From: Neptunomonas japonica JAMM 1380
GTDB taxonomy: Bacteria > Pseudomonadota > Gammaproteobacteria > Pseudomonadales > Balneatricaceae
Length of the DNA: 64,000 bases
NCBI RefSeq assembly: GCF_016592555.1
Contig: NZ_AP014546.1
Coordinates: 1,178,001 to 1,242,000, forward strand
Direction: 5' to 3'
This document shows, piece by piece, positions 24,948 to 34,046 of the stretch. The notes under the pieces are model-generated. The model saw nothing but the letters and a program-made list of their open reading frames with translations, searched no databases and was not told the origin of the DNA. A program made the translations under genes and the position numbers. Within the stretch, counting starts at the first letter, position 1. Every line of letters begins with the position of its first letter.

Positions 24948-25979
24948 ATGGAAACTAATGACCTTGTCATCGGTGGTTTCACAGTTAAGCCTGGAGAAAC
25001 GAAGCAGATTGAGATAGCGGTAGCTAAGCTCTATACAGATACTGATATTTGTATCCCTGTGCATGTGAGACGCAGTAAAAAACCGGGCCCAACCGTTTTT
25101 GTTTCGGCGGCAGTACACGGTGATGAGCTTAATGGTATTGAGATTATTCGCCGCTTAATTCAATTAAAGTCGCTGAAGATCAGTAGCGGTACATTGATTT
25201 TAGTGCCTATGTTGAATGTATATGGCGTTCTCAATCAAAGTCGCTATATGCCAGATCGACGTGACCTTAACCGGTGCTTCCCTGGATCAGCGAAAGGTTC
25301 TTTAGCAGGGCGTGTGGCTGATATTTTTTTAGAGGAAATTGTAAAGCATTGTGACTACGGCATTGATCTGCATACAGGTGCAATTCACCGCTCTAACTTG
25401 CCGCAAATACGTGCGAACCTGAACGATCCAGAAACCCGTACGCTCGCTGAAGTTTTTGGTGTGCCTGTATTATTAAACGCAGACCTAAGAGATGGATCTT
25501 TACGGCAAGCGGCAGTGGAATCGGATACACGCATTCTTCTTTATGAGGCTGGGCAAGCACTGCGGTTTGATGAACTATCTATACAGGCTGGCGTGAAAGG
25601 TGTCCTGAATGTTATTAGGCATCTAGGCTTAGTGAACCGTAAGCTTCGAAGAAAAATACTCACACCTTATATTGCTAATCACAGCTCTTGGGTGCGTGCA
25701 AACTGCAGTGGCATTGTACATGATCTTAAAAATCTGGGTGATCAGGTACAAAAAGGGACGCCTTTAGCTGAAATTGGTAGCCCTTTTGGAGAAGTGATTG
25801 ATATTGTTACGGCAAATAAATCGGGCATTATCATAGGTAAGCAAAATATCCCGTTGGTACAGGAGGGGGATGCTATGTTTCATATTGCATTCTTTTCAGA
25901 GGATGATGCTGAAATAGCAGAAAAGATCAGCGAGATGCAAGACGCTTTGGCTCCTCCCATTCAGGATATAGCAAGATAA
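24948..25979 (+). CDS. Succinylglutamate desuccinylase/aspartoacylase family zinc hydrolase
   Basis: A 343-residue M14-like deacylase. Zinc-ligand motifs are visible as HGDELNG (His and Glu) and DLHTGAIHR (His); the arginine cluster PDRRDLNRCFPG between them is the substrate-binding signature. A C-terminal beta-barrel-like domain follows (PLAEIGSPFGE). The family removes acyl groups from amino acids. In this setting, between rimK and the retropepsin, it may trim or recycle glutamate tails or acyl-glutamates; this is inference. It starts 23 bases after rimK. Confidence 0.87.
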   Translation: METNDLVIGGFTVKPGETKQIEIAVAKLYTDTDICIPVHVRRSKKPGPTVFVSAAVHGDELNGIEIIRRLIQLKSLKISSGTLILVPMLNVYGVLNQSRYMPDRRDLNRCFPGSAKGSLAGRVADIFLEEIVKHCDYGIDLHTGAIHRSNLPQIRANLNDPETRTLAEVFGVPVLLNADLRDGSLRQAAVESDTRILLYEAGQALRFDELSIQAGVKGVLNVIRHLGLVNRKLRRKILTPYIANHSSWVRANCSGIVHDLKNLGDQVQKGTPLAEIGSPFGEVIDIVTANKSGIIIGKQNIPLVQEGDAMFHIAFFSEDDAEIAEKISEMQDALAPPIQDIAR

Positions 25980-26019
25980 GTTACAACCCTTAATATCAAC
26001 GCTTTGCGCCGGTCTAGGT

Positions 26020-26463
26020 ATGAGTTTAATGAAAGATAAAATGATTATTGGCAGTATTGAGAGTTGTGATCTCCCTGATCTAGGGATTTTTGATTTGCAA
26101 GTGCGTATAGATACTGGCGCAAAAACATCTTCACTTCATGTGGATAATTTATCTCGCTACAAAAAATCGGGTAAGCCTTGGATAAAATTCGATATTCATC
26201 CCAATATTTATAAAGTAGAAGATATTGTAGAGTGCAGCGCACCTCTCCAAGATATAAGGCGAGTTAAATCATCGAATGGAACATCTGAAGAGCGCTATGT
26301 GATCAAAACGACTGTACATCTTGGTAATGAATCATGGCCTATTGATATAACACTGACGGATCGGTCGGATATGAGTTATCTAATGCTGTTCGGGCGTGAA
26401 GGAATGGGTGACAAAGTACTTGTCGACCCTTCAGCTACCTATTTGCTCACCAATCTAGAGTAA
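26020..26463 (+). CDS. rimB: Retropepsin-like aspartic protease, RimB/DUF785 family
   Basis: A 147-residue single-domain protein with the retroviral-protease-like active site RIDTGAKTSSLH (catalytic Asp in DTGA) and the second conserved block LLFGREGMGDKVLVDPSATYL. The family is usually annotated as 'ATP-dependent zinc protease', but the DTGA motif shows a retropepsin fold that acts as a dimer. In Pseudomonas the homologue RimB works with RimK. It starts 40 bases after the deacylase and belongs to the same transcription unit. Confidence 0.87.
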   Translation: MSLMKDKMIIGSIESCDLPDLGIFDLQVRIDTGAKTSSLHVDNLSRYKKSGKPWIKFDIHPNIYKVEDIVECSAPLQDIRRVKSSNGTSEERYVIKTTVHLGNESWPIDITLTDRSDMSYLMLFGREGMGDKVLVDPSATYLLTNLE

Positions 26464-26492
26464 TAGTGCCTTATTGAATTAGAGATCTTGAA

Positions 26493-27356
26493 TTATGTAT
26501 ATACGGTACTCAGGATGCCATTTTCATTAGAATTTTTTAGTTCTAAGTACCACAACTCCATAAAGTCTTGAGTTATTTTTTGTTCTATATCCAACGCTTG
26601 TTCTGAAGGGCAAAAAATTGTCACACTGGCTGTATTTTTTCCAATATCTGATGTTGCTATGGTAATAGTCGGGGCAGGGCCTGCAATCGTTACATCTAAG
26701 CGTTTTTCTATCAAAGAATTATACCGGTGTGCTACTTCATAGAAATCTTGGCAGTGAACAGTGGCGCGTTCCAATAATTCATCTCTGAATAAAAAAAGAT
26801 TTACGCGTTGGTCCCGAGTAACTGTGAAGGTGTGGGTCGCATAGCGCTTCATGAAGTTGAGGTTTTTTATAGTATTCAAGATCAACATGCTGTTGGGTAA
26901 ATATAGCGTTTTTCCGGTGTGACTGTATGCGTCGATATCAACCTCTAGTAGGGTTAATTTTACCCAGTCTGTTTCTGTTACTTCACCGTGGTAACGACCC
27001 ACCTGAATCCAGTCGCCAACCTGAAATGGTCTTGATGCAATGATATAAATATATCCAATAATACATTGAATGAATTCACGTGTAGCGATAACAATGGCTA
27101 CAACAAATGCGGCTACAGAAAAGGCAAATTTTTGTAATTCGGCTGACCAATAGGTGAATAATAGAACAATAACTGTAAGGTTAATTAAGTTTTTAACTAA
27201 ATTAACTAGGTAACGCCGATTCTCGCGTTTTGCCTTACTTCTTAATCTTATAGCCTTTATTAACAACAGCTTAAAGAAATAGGCTAGAACAATAAATGTA
27301 AGCGAAGAAAGCAATTTGTGGTTATCAAGGACGTTACTCAGGGTAAAGTCGATCAT
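26493..27356 (-). CDS. MscS-type mechanosensitive channel
   Basis: A 287-residue membrane protein with three N-terminal hydrophobic segments and the MscS beta domain: VGDWIQVGRYHGEVTETDWVK and YLPNSMLILNTIKNL. A mixed alpha/beta cytoplasmic end is visible. MscS channels open on membrane tension to release solutes on osmotic downshock. It is convergent with the rim module; the gap between its end and rimB is only 29 bases. It follows mgtE on the same strand with a 42-base gap and may be co-transcribed with it. Confidence 0.86.
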   Translation of the reverse strand: MIDFTLSNVLDNHKLLSSLTFIVLAYFFKLLLIKAIRLRSKAKRENRRYLVNLVKNLINLTVIVLLFTYWSAELQKFAFSVAAFVVAIVIATREFIQCIIGYIYIIASRPFQVGDWIQVGRYHGEVTETDWVKLTLLEVDIDAYSHTGKTLYLPNSMLILNTIKNLNFMKRYATHTFTVTRDQRVNLFLFRDELLERATVHCQDFYEVAHRYNSLIEKRLDVTIAGPAPTITIATSDIGKNTASVTIFCPSEQALDIEQKITQDFMELWYLELKNSNENGILSTVYT

Positions 27357-27398
27357 GGGTTATCTCCACTCTTAATATGGATATAAAATCAGGTGAAT

Positions 27399-28757
27399 TT
27401 ATAGTAGAAATATAGAAGCCAAACCTAAGAAGCTTAAAAAACCAACCACATCCGTTACAGTCGTTAATATAACCGCACCTGAAAGTGCGGGGTCAATTTT
27501 CATTCGTTTTAATGTTAGTGGGATGAGCACTCCAGAAAGAGAAGCAACCAACAAATTAATGAATAATGCGATGGCAATTATTAGTGACAGATATGTATCT
27601 TTAAACCAAAGCAAGGATACAATCGCTACTAAGAAAGCCCACACTAGACCATTGAGAGCACCCACTGCCAGCTCTTTACGAACCAACCACAGAGCATTCA
27701 AGCGGGAAACTTGATCCATGGCCTGGCCTCTGATAATTAATGTAAGAGTCTGGTTGCCAGCAATCCCTCCCATGCTCGCAGTCACAGGCATTAATACGGC
27801 TAAAGCTACAATCTGATTGAGTGCCGCTTCAAATAAACCAATAACCCAAACGGCCATAAACACCGTAATTAGATTTATTCCCAGCCATACACCTCTCCGT
27901 CGCGCACTTGGCATAATAGGAGAAAATAGGTCTTCTTCCTGTGCGACCCCTCCGGACTTTAGAAACGCTTGGTCTGCTTCATGACGAATAACATTTACAA
28001 CATCATCAACCGTAATTCTTCCACACAACTTACCATCAGCATCGGTTACCGCTACTGAAATAAGCTCTCGTTTTTCAAACAATGAAGCTACTTCATGCTC
28101 TTCAGCATCAAAACGTACGGCTTCTGCTGTGCCTACCATTGCATCAATTACTTTGGTTTCTGGGCTACCTGTAACGATATTGGCTAATTCAAGTTTTCCT
28201 AAATAGTAACCTTCTTCATCTGTTACCATTAAAGCATCAGTTAGCGATGGCAGCTTTTCATGCCGTCTTAACCAACGTAACACGACTGAGAATGTCACAT
28301 CTTTTCTTACGCTGAGAACCTCTGTGCGCATTAAACGACCGGCACTTCCCTCCGGATAACTCAAAACTGTTTCAAGACGTTTTCGATTATCTGTTTCGAG
28401 TGCTTCGATAATCGATTGAGTTACTTGGTCAGGAAAATCGCCTAAAACATCGGCAAGGTCATCGACGTCCATTGTTTCAGCGGCAATAAAAAGCTGCGCA
28501 TCATCCATCTCTTCTATTAAGCCGGGGCGGATATCAGCACGTAACCAGGGGATAACTTCACTTTTTTTTGGTTCGCTGAGAAGCTCCCAAATAATGGTTC
28601 TTTGAGTTGGTAGTATCGATACTAATAAATCAGCGATCTCTCTCGGAGAGCTTGTATCCAGAAATTCTCTAAGCAAGGGAAGGTTGTTGTTGTGTATATC
28701 GTTAACAACACGCTCAACGCTGATTTGTTCCGATTTCTCAGAGTTTATAGATTGCAT
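27399..28757 (-). CDS. mgtE: Magnesium transporter MgtE
   Basis: A 452-residue protein with an N-terminal MgtE_N helical domain (IADLLVSILPTQRTIIWELL), two CBS domains (about 135-255, with KLCGRITVDDVVNVIR), and five C-terminal membrane segments including PVTASMGGIAGNQTLTLIIRG, the pore and Mg2+ selectivity region. MgtE is a Mg2+ channel gated by cytoplasmic Mg2+ through the CBS domains. No M-box riboswitch is visible in the short 95-base leader; a 12-base palindrome, GCGTCGCGACGC (28783-28794), is. It is divergent from a decayed CorA/ZntB relative. Confidence 0.92.
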   Translation of the reverse strand: MQSINSEKSEQISVERVVNDIHNNNLPLLREFLDTSSPREIADLLVSILPTQRTIIWELLSEPKKSEVIPWLRADIRPGLIEEMDDAQLFIAAETMDVDDLADVLGDFPDQVTQSIIEALETDNRKRLETVLSYPEGSAGRLMRTEVLSVRKDVTFSVVLRWLRRHEKLPSLTDALMVTDEEGYYLGKLELANIVTGSPETKVIDAMVGTAEAVRFDAEEHEVASLFEKRELISVAVTDADGKLCGRITVDDVVNVIRHEADQAFLKSGGVAQEEDLFSPIMPSARRRGVWLGINLITVFMAVWVIGLFEAALNQIVALAVLMPVTASMGGIAGNQTLTLIIRGQAMDQVSRLNALWLVRKELAVGALNGLVWAFLVAIVSLLWFKDTYLSLIIAIALFINLLVASLSGVLIPLTLKRMKIDPALSGAVILTTVTDVVGFLSFLGLASIFLL

Positions 28758-28852
28758 TGTTCAATTAACTCTATATTTCAGGCGTCGCGACGCGAAAAAT
28801 TAAAAAACATAATAGGGAGTGAAGATATTATGCATCCATCTCTCATAAAGTA

Positions 28853-29799
28853 GTGAATATTTCTTTAAAAATTAGATATCTCACTCCACATCAAAAGTGG
28901 AGAAGTAAACTTGTAGCAAGAGGAGGAAGCAGAGAGCTTAATTGGGAAGAAGCGCTTTCTTTAGTTCCGAAAGATGAAGAGGTACTTTGGATTCATCTTG
29001 ATTATACAATTCCAGAAGCTGTTGAATGGATTACTCATGAATCCAATCGCCGCTCAAGCCCTGTTGGACGAAAGCACACGCCCCCGAGCAGACATTTATC
29101 CAGAAGGGGTGTTGCTCGCTCTTCGTGGAGTAAATTTTAATCCAGGCGAAGATCCAGAGGGTATAGTAGCTATCAGGCTGTGGCTCGAAACGAACAGAAT
29201 TATTAGTACACGTAGCTGAGCACTCTTCACTATTCGTTAGATCAGATCTAGTTTATTGGACAATAAGGGCCCCAAAATAAACGGCGACGTTATAGCTTCG
29301 CTGAGTAAGCGTTTACTAAATCGCATGAGTGGTGTCATTGATCAGGTTAAGACCAGATTATCGAACTTGAGGAGATGAGGCTCGAAGGGAGTGCGACAAC
29401 CCTTCGTGAGCAGCTATCACGATTACGTCGTAAGTTGATTGCGCTGAAACGCTAGATACACTACAAGATATCCCCTCTGATATTTGAACAAGCACACATA
29501 TAATGGAACTGCGTGAAAGCAGGGCGCGTTTGCACCGTTATATTGAAGAGGTCAATGAGGCTCGTGAACGAGCCTCAGTCTTACGCGAAGAAATTATCAA
29601 TAGTGCAACCGATGTGATGAATCAGCGCATGTATGTACGATCGCTAGTCACAGCAATTTTCTTACCGCTTGGGTTCCTTACTGAGCTACTAGGCATTAAT
29701 GTCGGGGATAACCCTTTTGCGTTCATAATATTTTTAGGTATTCTGATGACAAGCACAGCCTTAATACTTTGGATATTCAAAATAAAGCGCTGGTTATAA
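28853..29799 (+). pseudogene. zntB: Decayed CorA/ZntB-type metal transporter
   Basis: Pieces of one ZntB-like protein lie in order but in different frames. WIHLDYTIPEAVEWITHES ends the first frame (28853 onward). LDESTRPRADIYPEGVLLAL with IVAIRLWLETNRIISTRS follows in the second frame (about 29037-29218). Then come relics of the coiled coil, with SLSKRLLNRMSGVIDQV (about 29300) and TTLREQLSRLRRKLIALKR (about 29395-29453). The last frame (29503-29799) holds the C-terminal two membrane helices, with the CorA-family GxN motif changed to LLGINVGDNP. Several frameshifts and stops show that the gene is dead. Family: Zn2+/Mg2+ transport across the inner membrane. Confidence 0.88.
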
Positions 29800-29899
29800 T
29801 TACACTTTTTTGAGTGAAGCAGAATATTGGGTGTTAGCTCATGCTTTTTTGTAAAAAGCTTTAGTTTTCCTAAACCAGTGCAGCAGGTGTTTTTTTAAA

Positions 29900-30346
29900 A
29901 TGACTAATTTAGGTAAGTTGAATAGATTTTTTGCCGCGTACACTCTTTCTATGGCGGTATTTATCAGCGGATGCAGCGACGGGGAGCCGAAAGTCGATGG
30001 GCGTTGGTATACGCAATCTCAAGTTGATAATGGCAAACAATTATTCCTTGCACAATGTGCTAATTGTCATGGCGCGTCAGCCCAGGGAACAGCTGATTGG
30101 AAAAAACCATTGGCTGATGGTCAGTACCCACCGCCTCCGCTAGATAGCACGGCCCATGCTTGGCATCATCCTTTGAAGGGTCTCAAACTGACTATTCAAA
30201 ATGGAGGCATAGCTTTGGGCGGCACGATGCCAGCGTTTGGCGATAAGCTCTCAGAAGAAGATCAAAACGCAGTGATAAGCTTTTTTCAGAGTAAATGGCC
30301 TGAGGAAATATACAGTGCTTGGATTGATAGAGGGGGGCTTCAGTAG
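29900..30346 (+). CDS. c-type cytochrome lipoprotein at the head of the copper island
   Basis: A 148-residue lipoprotein: the lipobox FISGC is followed by a mono-haem domain with CANCHGASAQG as the haem site and GGTMPAFGDKLSEEDQNAVISFF supplying the axial Met. The LDSTAHAWHHP segment is rich in His. It is a small periplasmic electron carrier of the cytochrome c class I type. It precedes a copper-type RND efflux operon by 1.2 kb and is one of four such cytochromes in the island. Its partner is unknown. Confidence 0.85.
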   Translation: MTNLGKLNRFFAAYTLSMAVFISGCSDGEPKVDGRWYTQSQVDNGKQLFLAQCANCHGASAQGTADWKKPLADGQYPPPPLDSTAHAWHHPLKGLKLTIQNGGIALGGTMPAFGDKLSEEDQNAVISFFQSKWPEEIYSAWIDRGGLQ

Positions 30347-30628
30347 ACTGTGGTATTTTACATAGAATAAAGCACCAATAAGTGTTTTTAGGAACAATAG
30401 CTAGTACTATGCAGTGCTCTTTAAACTTATGTGTGTAGACATTACTAATTTCTGAGGACTGGTTGCTTGAATTTATTACAGGTTTCAGCCTATTCTAGGG
30501 AACTTTAGTACGGATTTAGATTCGAATTTCTTAATAGTTATGTTGCTGCCAAGTGTATGTGTGAAGAAGAGCGTTCGTACATACTTTAGGGTTTCTCTGA
30601 GCTTTAAATCCATCAAATTAGGTAACAG

Positions 30629-31051
30629 ATGAGAATAGTGGTAAGGAAGGTTTTATTAGTGTTATGTATGCTAGCGGTTACTACCGCTCAGCTATATAGT
30701 CACGCCTTCGCTATGCCAATGGATATGAACTCTTCATCATCTCCCCACATTAATTCGCCTCATATAATGAACTTAAATAAAGGTGCTAGAGTTTCTGCTG
30801 AAGATTGTTGTGGACAATTAACACCAGTAGCCGTGAGTGATGAACATTGCTCGGTAATGGAAGAAAGTAGCGCTCATAGCTGTGCAGATATGAGTGATTG
30901 CGCTCAGTCTCAGTGCGTAAGCCCGGTTGGCTGTGGCGTTTCAAACTATATTTTCCATTTAGACACATCGCTTACAACTCAAGCATATAATAACCATATA
31001 CTGATTGATCCGAACTCTGGTTCGTTATATCGCCCTCCCATATTCCGTTGA
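30629..31051 (+). CDS. Cys/Met/His-rich exported protein, CopL-like
   Basis: A 140-residue protein: signal peptide MRIVVRKVLLVLCMLAVTTA ending SHAFA, then many potential copper ligands (MPMDMN, DCCGQL, EHCSVMEESSAHSCADMSDC, CVSPVGCG). The end GSLYRPPI resembles exported proteins found ahead of copper-resistance operons in proteobacteria, such as CopL. Its size and position before cusCBA suggest periplasmic copper binding or sensing; no enzyme motif is seen. A terminator-like hairpin follows at 31084, which would separate it from the efflux operon or attenuate read-through. Confidence 0.7.
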   Translation: MRIVVRKVLLVLCMLAVTTAQLYSHAFAMPMDMNSSSSPHINSPHIMNLNKGARVSAEDCCGQLTPVAVSDEHCSVMEESSAHSCADMSDCAQSQCVSPVGCGVSNYIFHLDTSLTTQAYNNHILIDPNSGSLYRPPIFR

Positions 31052-31083
31052 TTCACTAAGTCGCTAGTTCGGCTGTTTTTCAA

Positions 31084-31113
31084 CGGGAGATCCTTATACC
31101 TCTCCCGCTTTTA
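31084..31113 (+). terminator. Terminator or attenuator between the CopL-like gene and cusC
   Basis: The perfect 7-bp stem CGGGAGA (31084-31090) / TCTCCCG (31101-31107) has a ten-base loop and is followed by CTTTTAT. The T run is short, so termination is probably incomplete. Confidence 0.65.
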
Positions 31114-31125
31114 TAGAATATGTCA

Positions 31126-31145
31126 AAAATCATGCAAATGATTTT
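31126..31145. promoter_or_regulatory. Perfect inverted repeat upstream of cusC, possible operator
   Basis: AAAATCAT (31126-31133) and ATGATTTT (31138-31145) are perfect arms around GCAA. The repeat lies 20 bases before the cusC start. Copper regulators of the CusR/CopR type bind AT-rich symmetrical sites, but this sequence is not a clear match to the E. coli cus box, so the regulator is unknown. Confidence 0.45.
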
Positions 31146-31164
31146 GGCTTGAGTGGGTGTGTTT

Positions 31165-32655
31165 ATGTCACCGGTTATATGTTTTAAAGGGTACCGCTAT
31201 GCGGGTCTGCCCAGCGTCAAACTTGCCACGTATTATAAAAGTGCTCTGCATTTTTTGAGTAACAGCTATAAACAAGTTGAAGGTTATCTTTCATTGGCTG
31301 CTTCAATAGTTGTTCTAACCGTTGTTGTGCTTCCTTCTCTAGTCGTTGCCTCAGAGGCGAATAAGCCGCTAACTCTTGATCAAGCTGTTCGTTTTGCGAC
31401 TGAGCATGACGCGTGGTTATCTGGTAGCACTTATACCCAGAAAGCCACTGAAGCCTTGGCTGAATCTGCTTATCAATTGCCCGATCCAAAACTTTCACTG
31501 AAGATGGCGAATCTGCCAACCGATACACTGGATTTTAATCAGGAGGCGATGACACAGTTAGTTGCAGGTGTCTCGCAGATGTATCCACGTGGTGATAGTC
31601 GACGTCTTAAGCGTCAGCAGCTGCAACAGCAAAGTGCTCAACAACCTTTATTGCGCTCAGAAAGGCAGGCGAAGCTGACACTGACCATTACTCAGTTGTG
31701 GTTAGATGCTTATCAGGCACGACAGAGTATAAAGCTGATTGAGAAAGATCGAGCGTTATTTGACCAGTTGGTAGATATCTCTTTAGCTGGTTATTCCTCT
31801 GCACTGGGGCGTACTCGACAGCAAGATCTTATTAAAGCACAGCTGGAACAAACCAGAATAGAAGACCGGCTGACTCGGTTGCTACAGAAGCAGGAAATAG
31901 CGGAGCAGAGGTTGCTTGAATGGTTGTTACCATCAGGTAATGGGTCCAGTACTCCAGGTGTTAATTTATTGTCTGGCTACTCTGCTGAGCCGCCTGTAAT
32001 CCAGTCACTTTATGCTGAGCGCTGGCAGGGTAAGCCCCCGAGTAATAGTGAGCTGGCAAGTAGCTTTATACGCCATCCATCTGTCCAAAAAATCGATCAG
32101 AGTATTGCTGTAGCAGGAACGGCAGTGCGACTAGCAAAGCAGAAATATAAGCCACAATGGGGCATGAACGCTAGTTATGGTTTTCGTGGAGAAGATGCCA
32201 GCGGTAGAGATCGTGCAGATCTGTTTAGCGTAGGAGTCACTGTTAGTATGCCGTTATTTTCCTCCATTAAGCAGGATCGGGGGGTTGATGCGGCTACGGC
32301 TAGTCAAGAAAAGATCCGTACAGATCGCAGTTTGATGATCAGGCAGATGATCGCTTCTTTCCATTCTGCCCGCACGCAGTTGGAACGGTTAGAGCAACGA
32401 CGCAAGCTATTTGACCGCAAGCTCATTCCTCAGATAAAGCAGCAGGCAAAGGCCTCTCTAAATGCATATGAATCGGATAACGGGAGTTTTATTGAAGTGT
32501 TGCGCCCGCGCATTGATCAATTGAATGCTCAGATAGAATATCTGGAGATTAATGTGGCGAAACAAAAACAGGTGGCTCAGCTTAATTATTTTCTTACTTC
32601 AATAGATGCAACCTCAGCTAGTACCTCTCTTCGCACTTCAGGAATAAAGCAATGA
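31165..32655 (+). CDS. cusC: CusC-type outer-membrane channel (TolC family)
   Basis: A TolC-family protein of about 496 residues: LTLDQAVRFATEHDAWL opens the first repeat, long helical hairpins follow (RQAKLTLTITQLWLDAYQARQSIKL), and LFSVGVTVSMPLFSS marks a beta strand of the barrel. It should form the outer-membrane duct of a copper RND pump. The signal-like hydrophobic segment (SLAASIVVLTVVVLPSLVVA) starts only about residue 43 from ATG 31165, an unusually long n-region; the true start may be a later TTG. The stop overlaps cusB by 4 bases. Confidence 0.87.
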   Translation: MSPVICFKGYRYAGLPSVKLATYYKSALHFLSNSYKQVEGYLSLAASIVVLTVVVLPSLVVASEANKPLTLDQAVRFATEHDAWLSGSTYTQKATEALAESAYQLPDPKLSLKMANLPTDTLDFNQEAMTQLVAGVSQMYPRGDSRRLKRQQLQQQSAQQPLLRSERQAKLTLTITQLWLDAYQARQSIKLIEKDRALFDQLVDISLAGYSSALGRTRQQDLIKAQLEQTRIEDRLTRLLQKQEIAEQRLLEWLLPSGNGSSTPGVNLLSGYSAEPPVIQSLYAERWQGKPPSNSELASSFIRHPSVQKIDQSIAVAGTAVRLAKQKYKPQWGMNASYGFRGEDASGRDRADLFSVGVTVSMPLFSSIKQDRGVDAATASQEKIRTDRSLMIRQMIASFHSARTQLERLEQRRKLFDRKLIPQIKQQAKASLNAYESDNGSFIEVLRPRIDQLNAQIEYLEINVAKQKQVAQLNYFLTSIDATSASTSLRTSGIKQ

Positions 32656-34046
32656 GTAATACCGTTAAAAACATTGGATTAGTTGTGCTGGGTGCTGTTA
32701 TCGGAGCGGTTGGCTTAGGAGCCGTCATGACCAACAGCAATTTTTCCAACAGCCTAGGTGTCGTGTTCGGTGAGGGTTCAATGCCTGAGCAGGCTTCAAA
32801 AGCCAGCAATGAACCGCTGTACTGGGTTGCGCCGATGAATCCGAATTACCAAAGAGATAAACCCGGTAAGTCTCCAATGGGGATGGATCTTGTTCCCGTT
32901 TACAAAGAGGAAAGTTCTGGTGTGGATGCAGGCCCGGGAACGATAAAAGTATCACCCGAAGTGGTTAATAATCTGGGGGTAAGAACGGCCACTTCAACGA
33001 TGGCTACTCTGCACTTTGAGGTGCGTACGGTCGGGTATGTTGGCTATAACGAAGATGAAATTGTGCATGTGCATCCCCGTGTAGAGGGCTGGGTTGAAAA
33101 AATATTTATCAAAGCTGAAGGGGAGCCGGTTGAACAGGGTGATCCACTTTATGAACTCTATTCTCCGGCATTGGTGAATGCTCAAGAGGAGTACTTGTTT
33201 GCGTTATCCCGAGGAAATCGAGCTTTGATTCGGGGTGCTAAAACCCGGTTGCATGCCTTGCAGGTGCCGCAGCGAACACTGGACGAACTTAGGACGACTC
33301 GTAAAGTGAGACAGGCAGTAACTTTCTACTCTCCGCAAAGCGGCGTGGTAGATAACTTCAATATTCGTGAAGGGATGTTTGTTAAGCCAGGTGCGACTTT
33401 AATGTCTATTGGTGCATTGGACGAGGTTTGGGTTGAAGCCGAAGTATTTGAGCGACAGGCCAGTGTAATTAGTACAGGGTTACCGGTCTCACTCCAATTG
33501 GATTTTCTGCCTGGCGAAAGCCGTGAAGGCGTCGTCGATTATGTTTACCCAGTGCTGGATCCGGTCACCCGTACATTGAAAGTAAGGATGCGCTTTGATA
33601 ACAAAGATCGGTTGTTGAAACCGAACATGTTTGCAGAGGTGGTGATTTATAAACATGAGACTGACACTTCGCTTACGGTGCCTAAAGAGGCTGTTATTCG
33701 TGGCGCTGAGTCCAACCGAGTGGTGCTAGCACTAGGTGATGGACGGTTTAAATCTATTGAGGTTAAGACTGGCCGCAGTGATGGTAAGTTGATTGAAATT
33801 TTGCAGGGAGTGAATGCTGGAGAAGAGGTAGTTACTTCCGCTCAGTTCTTATTGGATTCAGAGTCGAGCAAAACGTCGGACTTCAAACGAATGCATGTTG
33901 AGCAGCCAATGAGCGCTGACGATATGAGTATGGATGCTCTTGATATGGAGAGTATGAGCTTGGACATGGAAAATATGGATATGGACGGTATGAGCCTAGA
34001 CGATGCAGAAAATGAAATGAATCACAGCGATAAGGAGGCGCTATGA
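32652..34046 (+). CDS. cusB: CusB-type periplasmic adaptor of a copper/silver RND pump
   Basis: A 464-residue membrane fusion protein: an N-terminal anchor, a heavy-metal-binding motif YWVAPMNPNYQRDKPGKSPMG with GMDLVPVY, lipoyl and beta-barrel domains (VHVHPRVEGWVEKIFIKAEG), and a Met/Asp-rich C-terminal tail of about 45 residues with many MSMD/MDMD repeats. In CusB, methionines in the N-terminal part pass Cu(I) to CusA. The extra Met-rich tail here is a likely additional copper-binding extension. Translation is coupled to both neighbours through ATGA overlaps. Confidence 0.9.
   Translation: MSNTVKNIGLVVLGAVIGAVGLGAVMTNSNFSNSLGVVFGEGSMPEQASKASNEPLYWVAPMNPNYQRDKPGKSPMGMDLVPVYKEESSGVDAGPGTIKVSPEVVNNLGVRTATSTMATLHFEVRTVGYVGYNEDEIVHVHPRVEGWVEKIFIKAEGEPVEQGDPLYELYSPALVNAQEEYLFALSRGNRALIRGAKTRLHALQVPQRTLDELRTTRKVRQAVTFYSPQSGVVDNFNIREGMFVKPGATLMSIGALDEVWVEAEVFERQASVISTGLPVSLQLDFLPGESREGVVDYVYPVLDPVTRTLKVRMRFDNKDRLLKPNMFAEVVIYKHETDTSLTVPKEAVIRGAESNRVVLALGDGRFKSIEVKTGRSDGKLIEILQGVNAGEEVVTSAQFLLDSESSKTSDFKRMHVEQPMSADDMSMDALDMESMSLDMENMDMDGMSLDDAENEMNHSDKEAL

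Noticed and set aside
27399..28852. M-box magnesium riboswitch before mgtE
   Set aside because: The 95-base space upstream of mgtE is too short for an M-box and shows none of its conserved elements.
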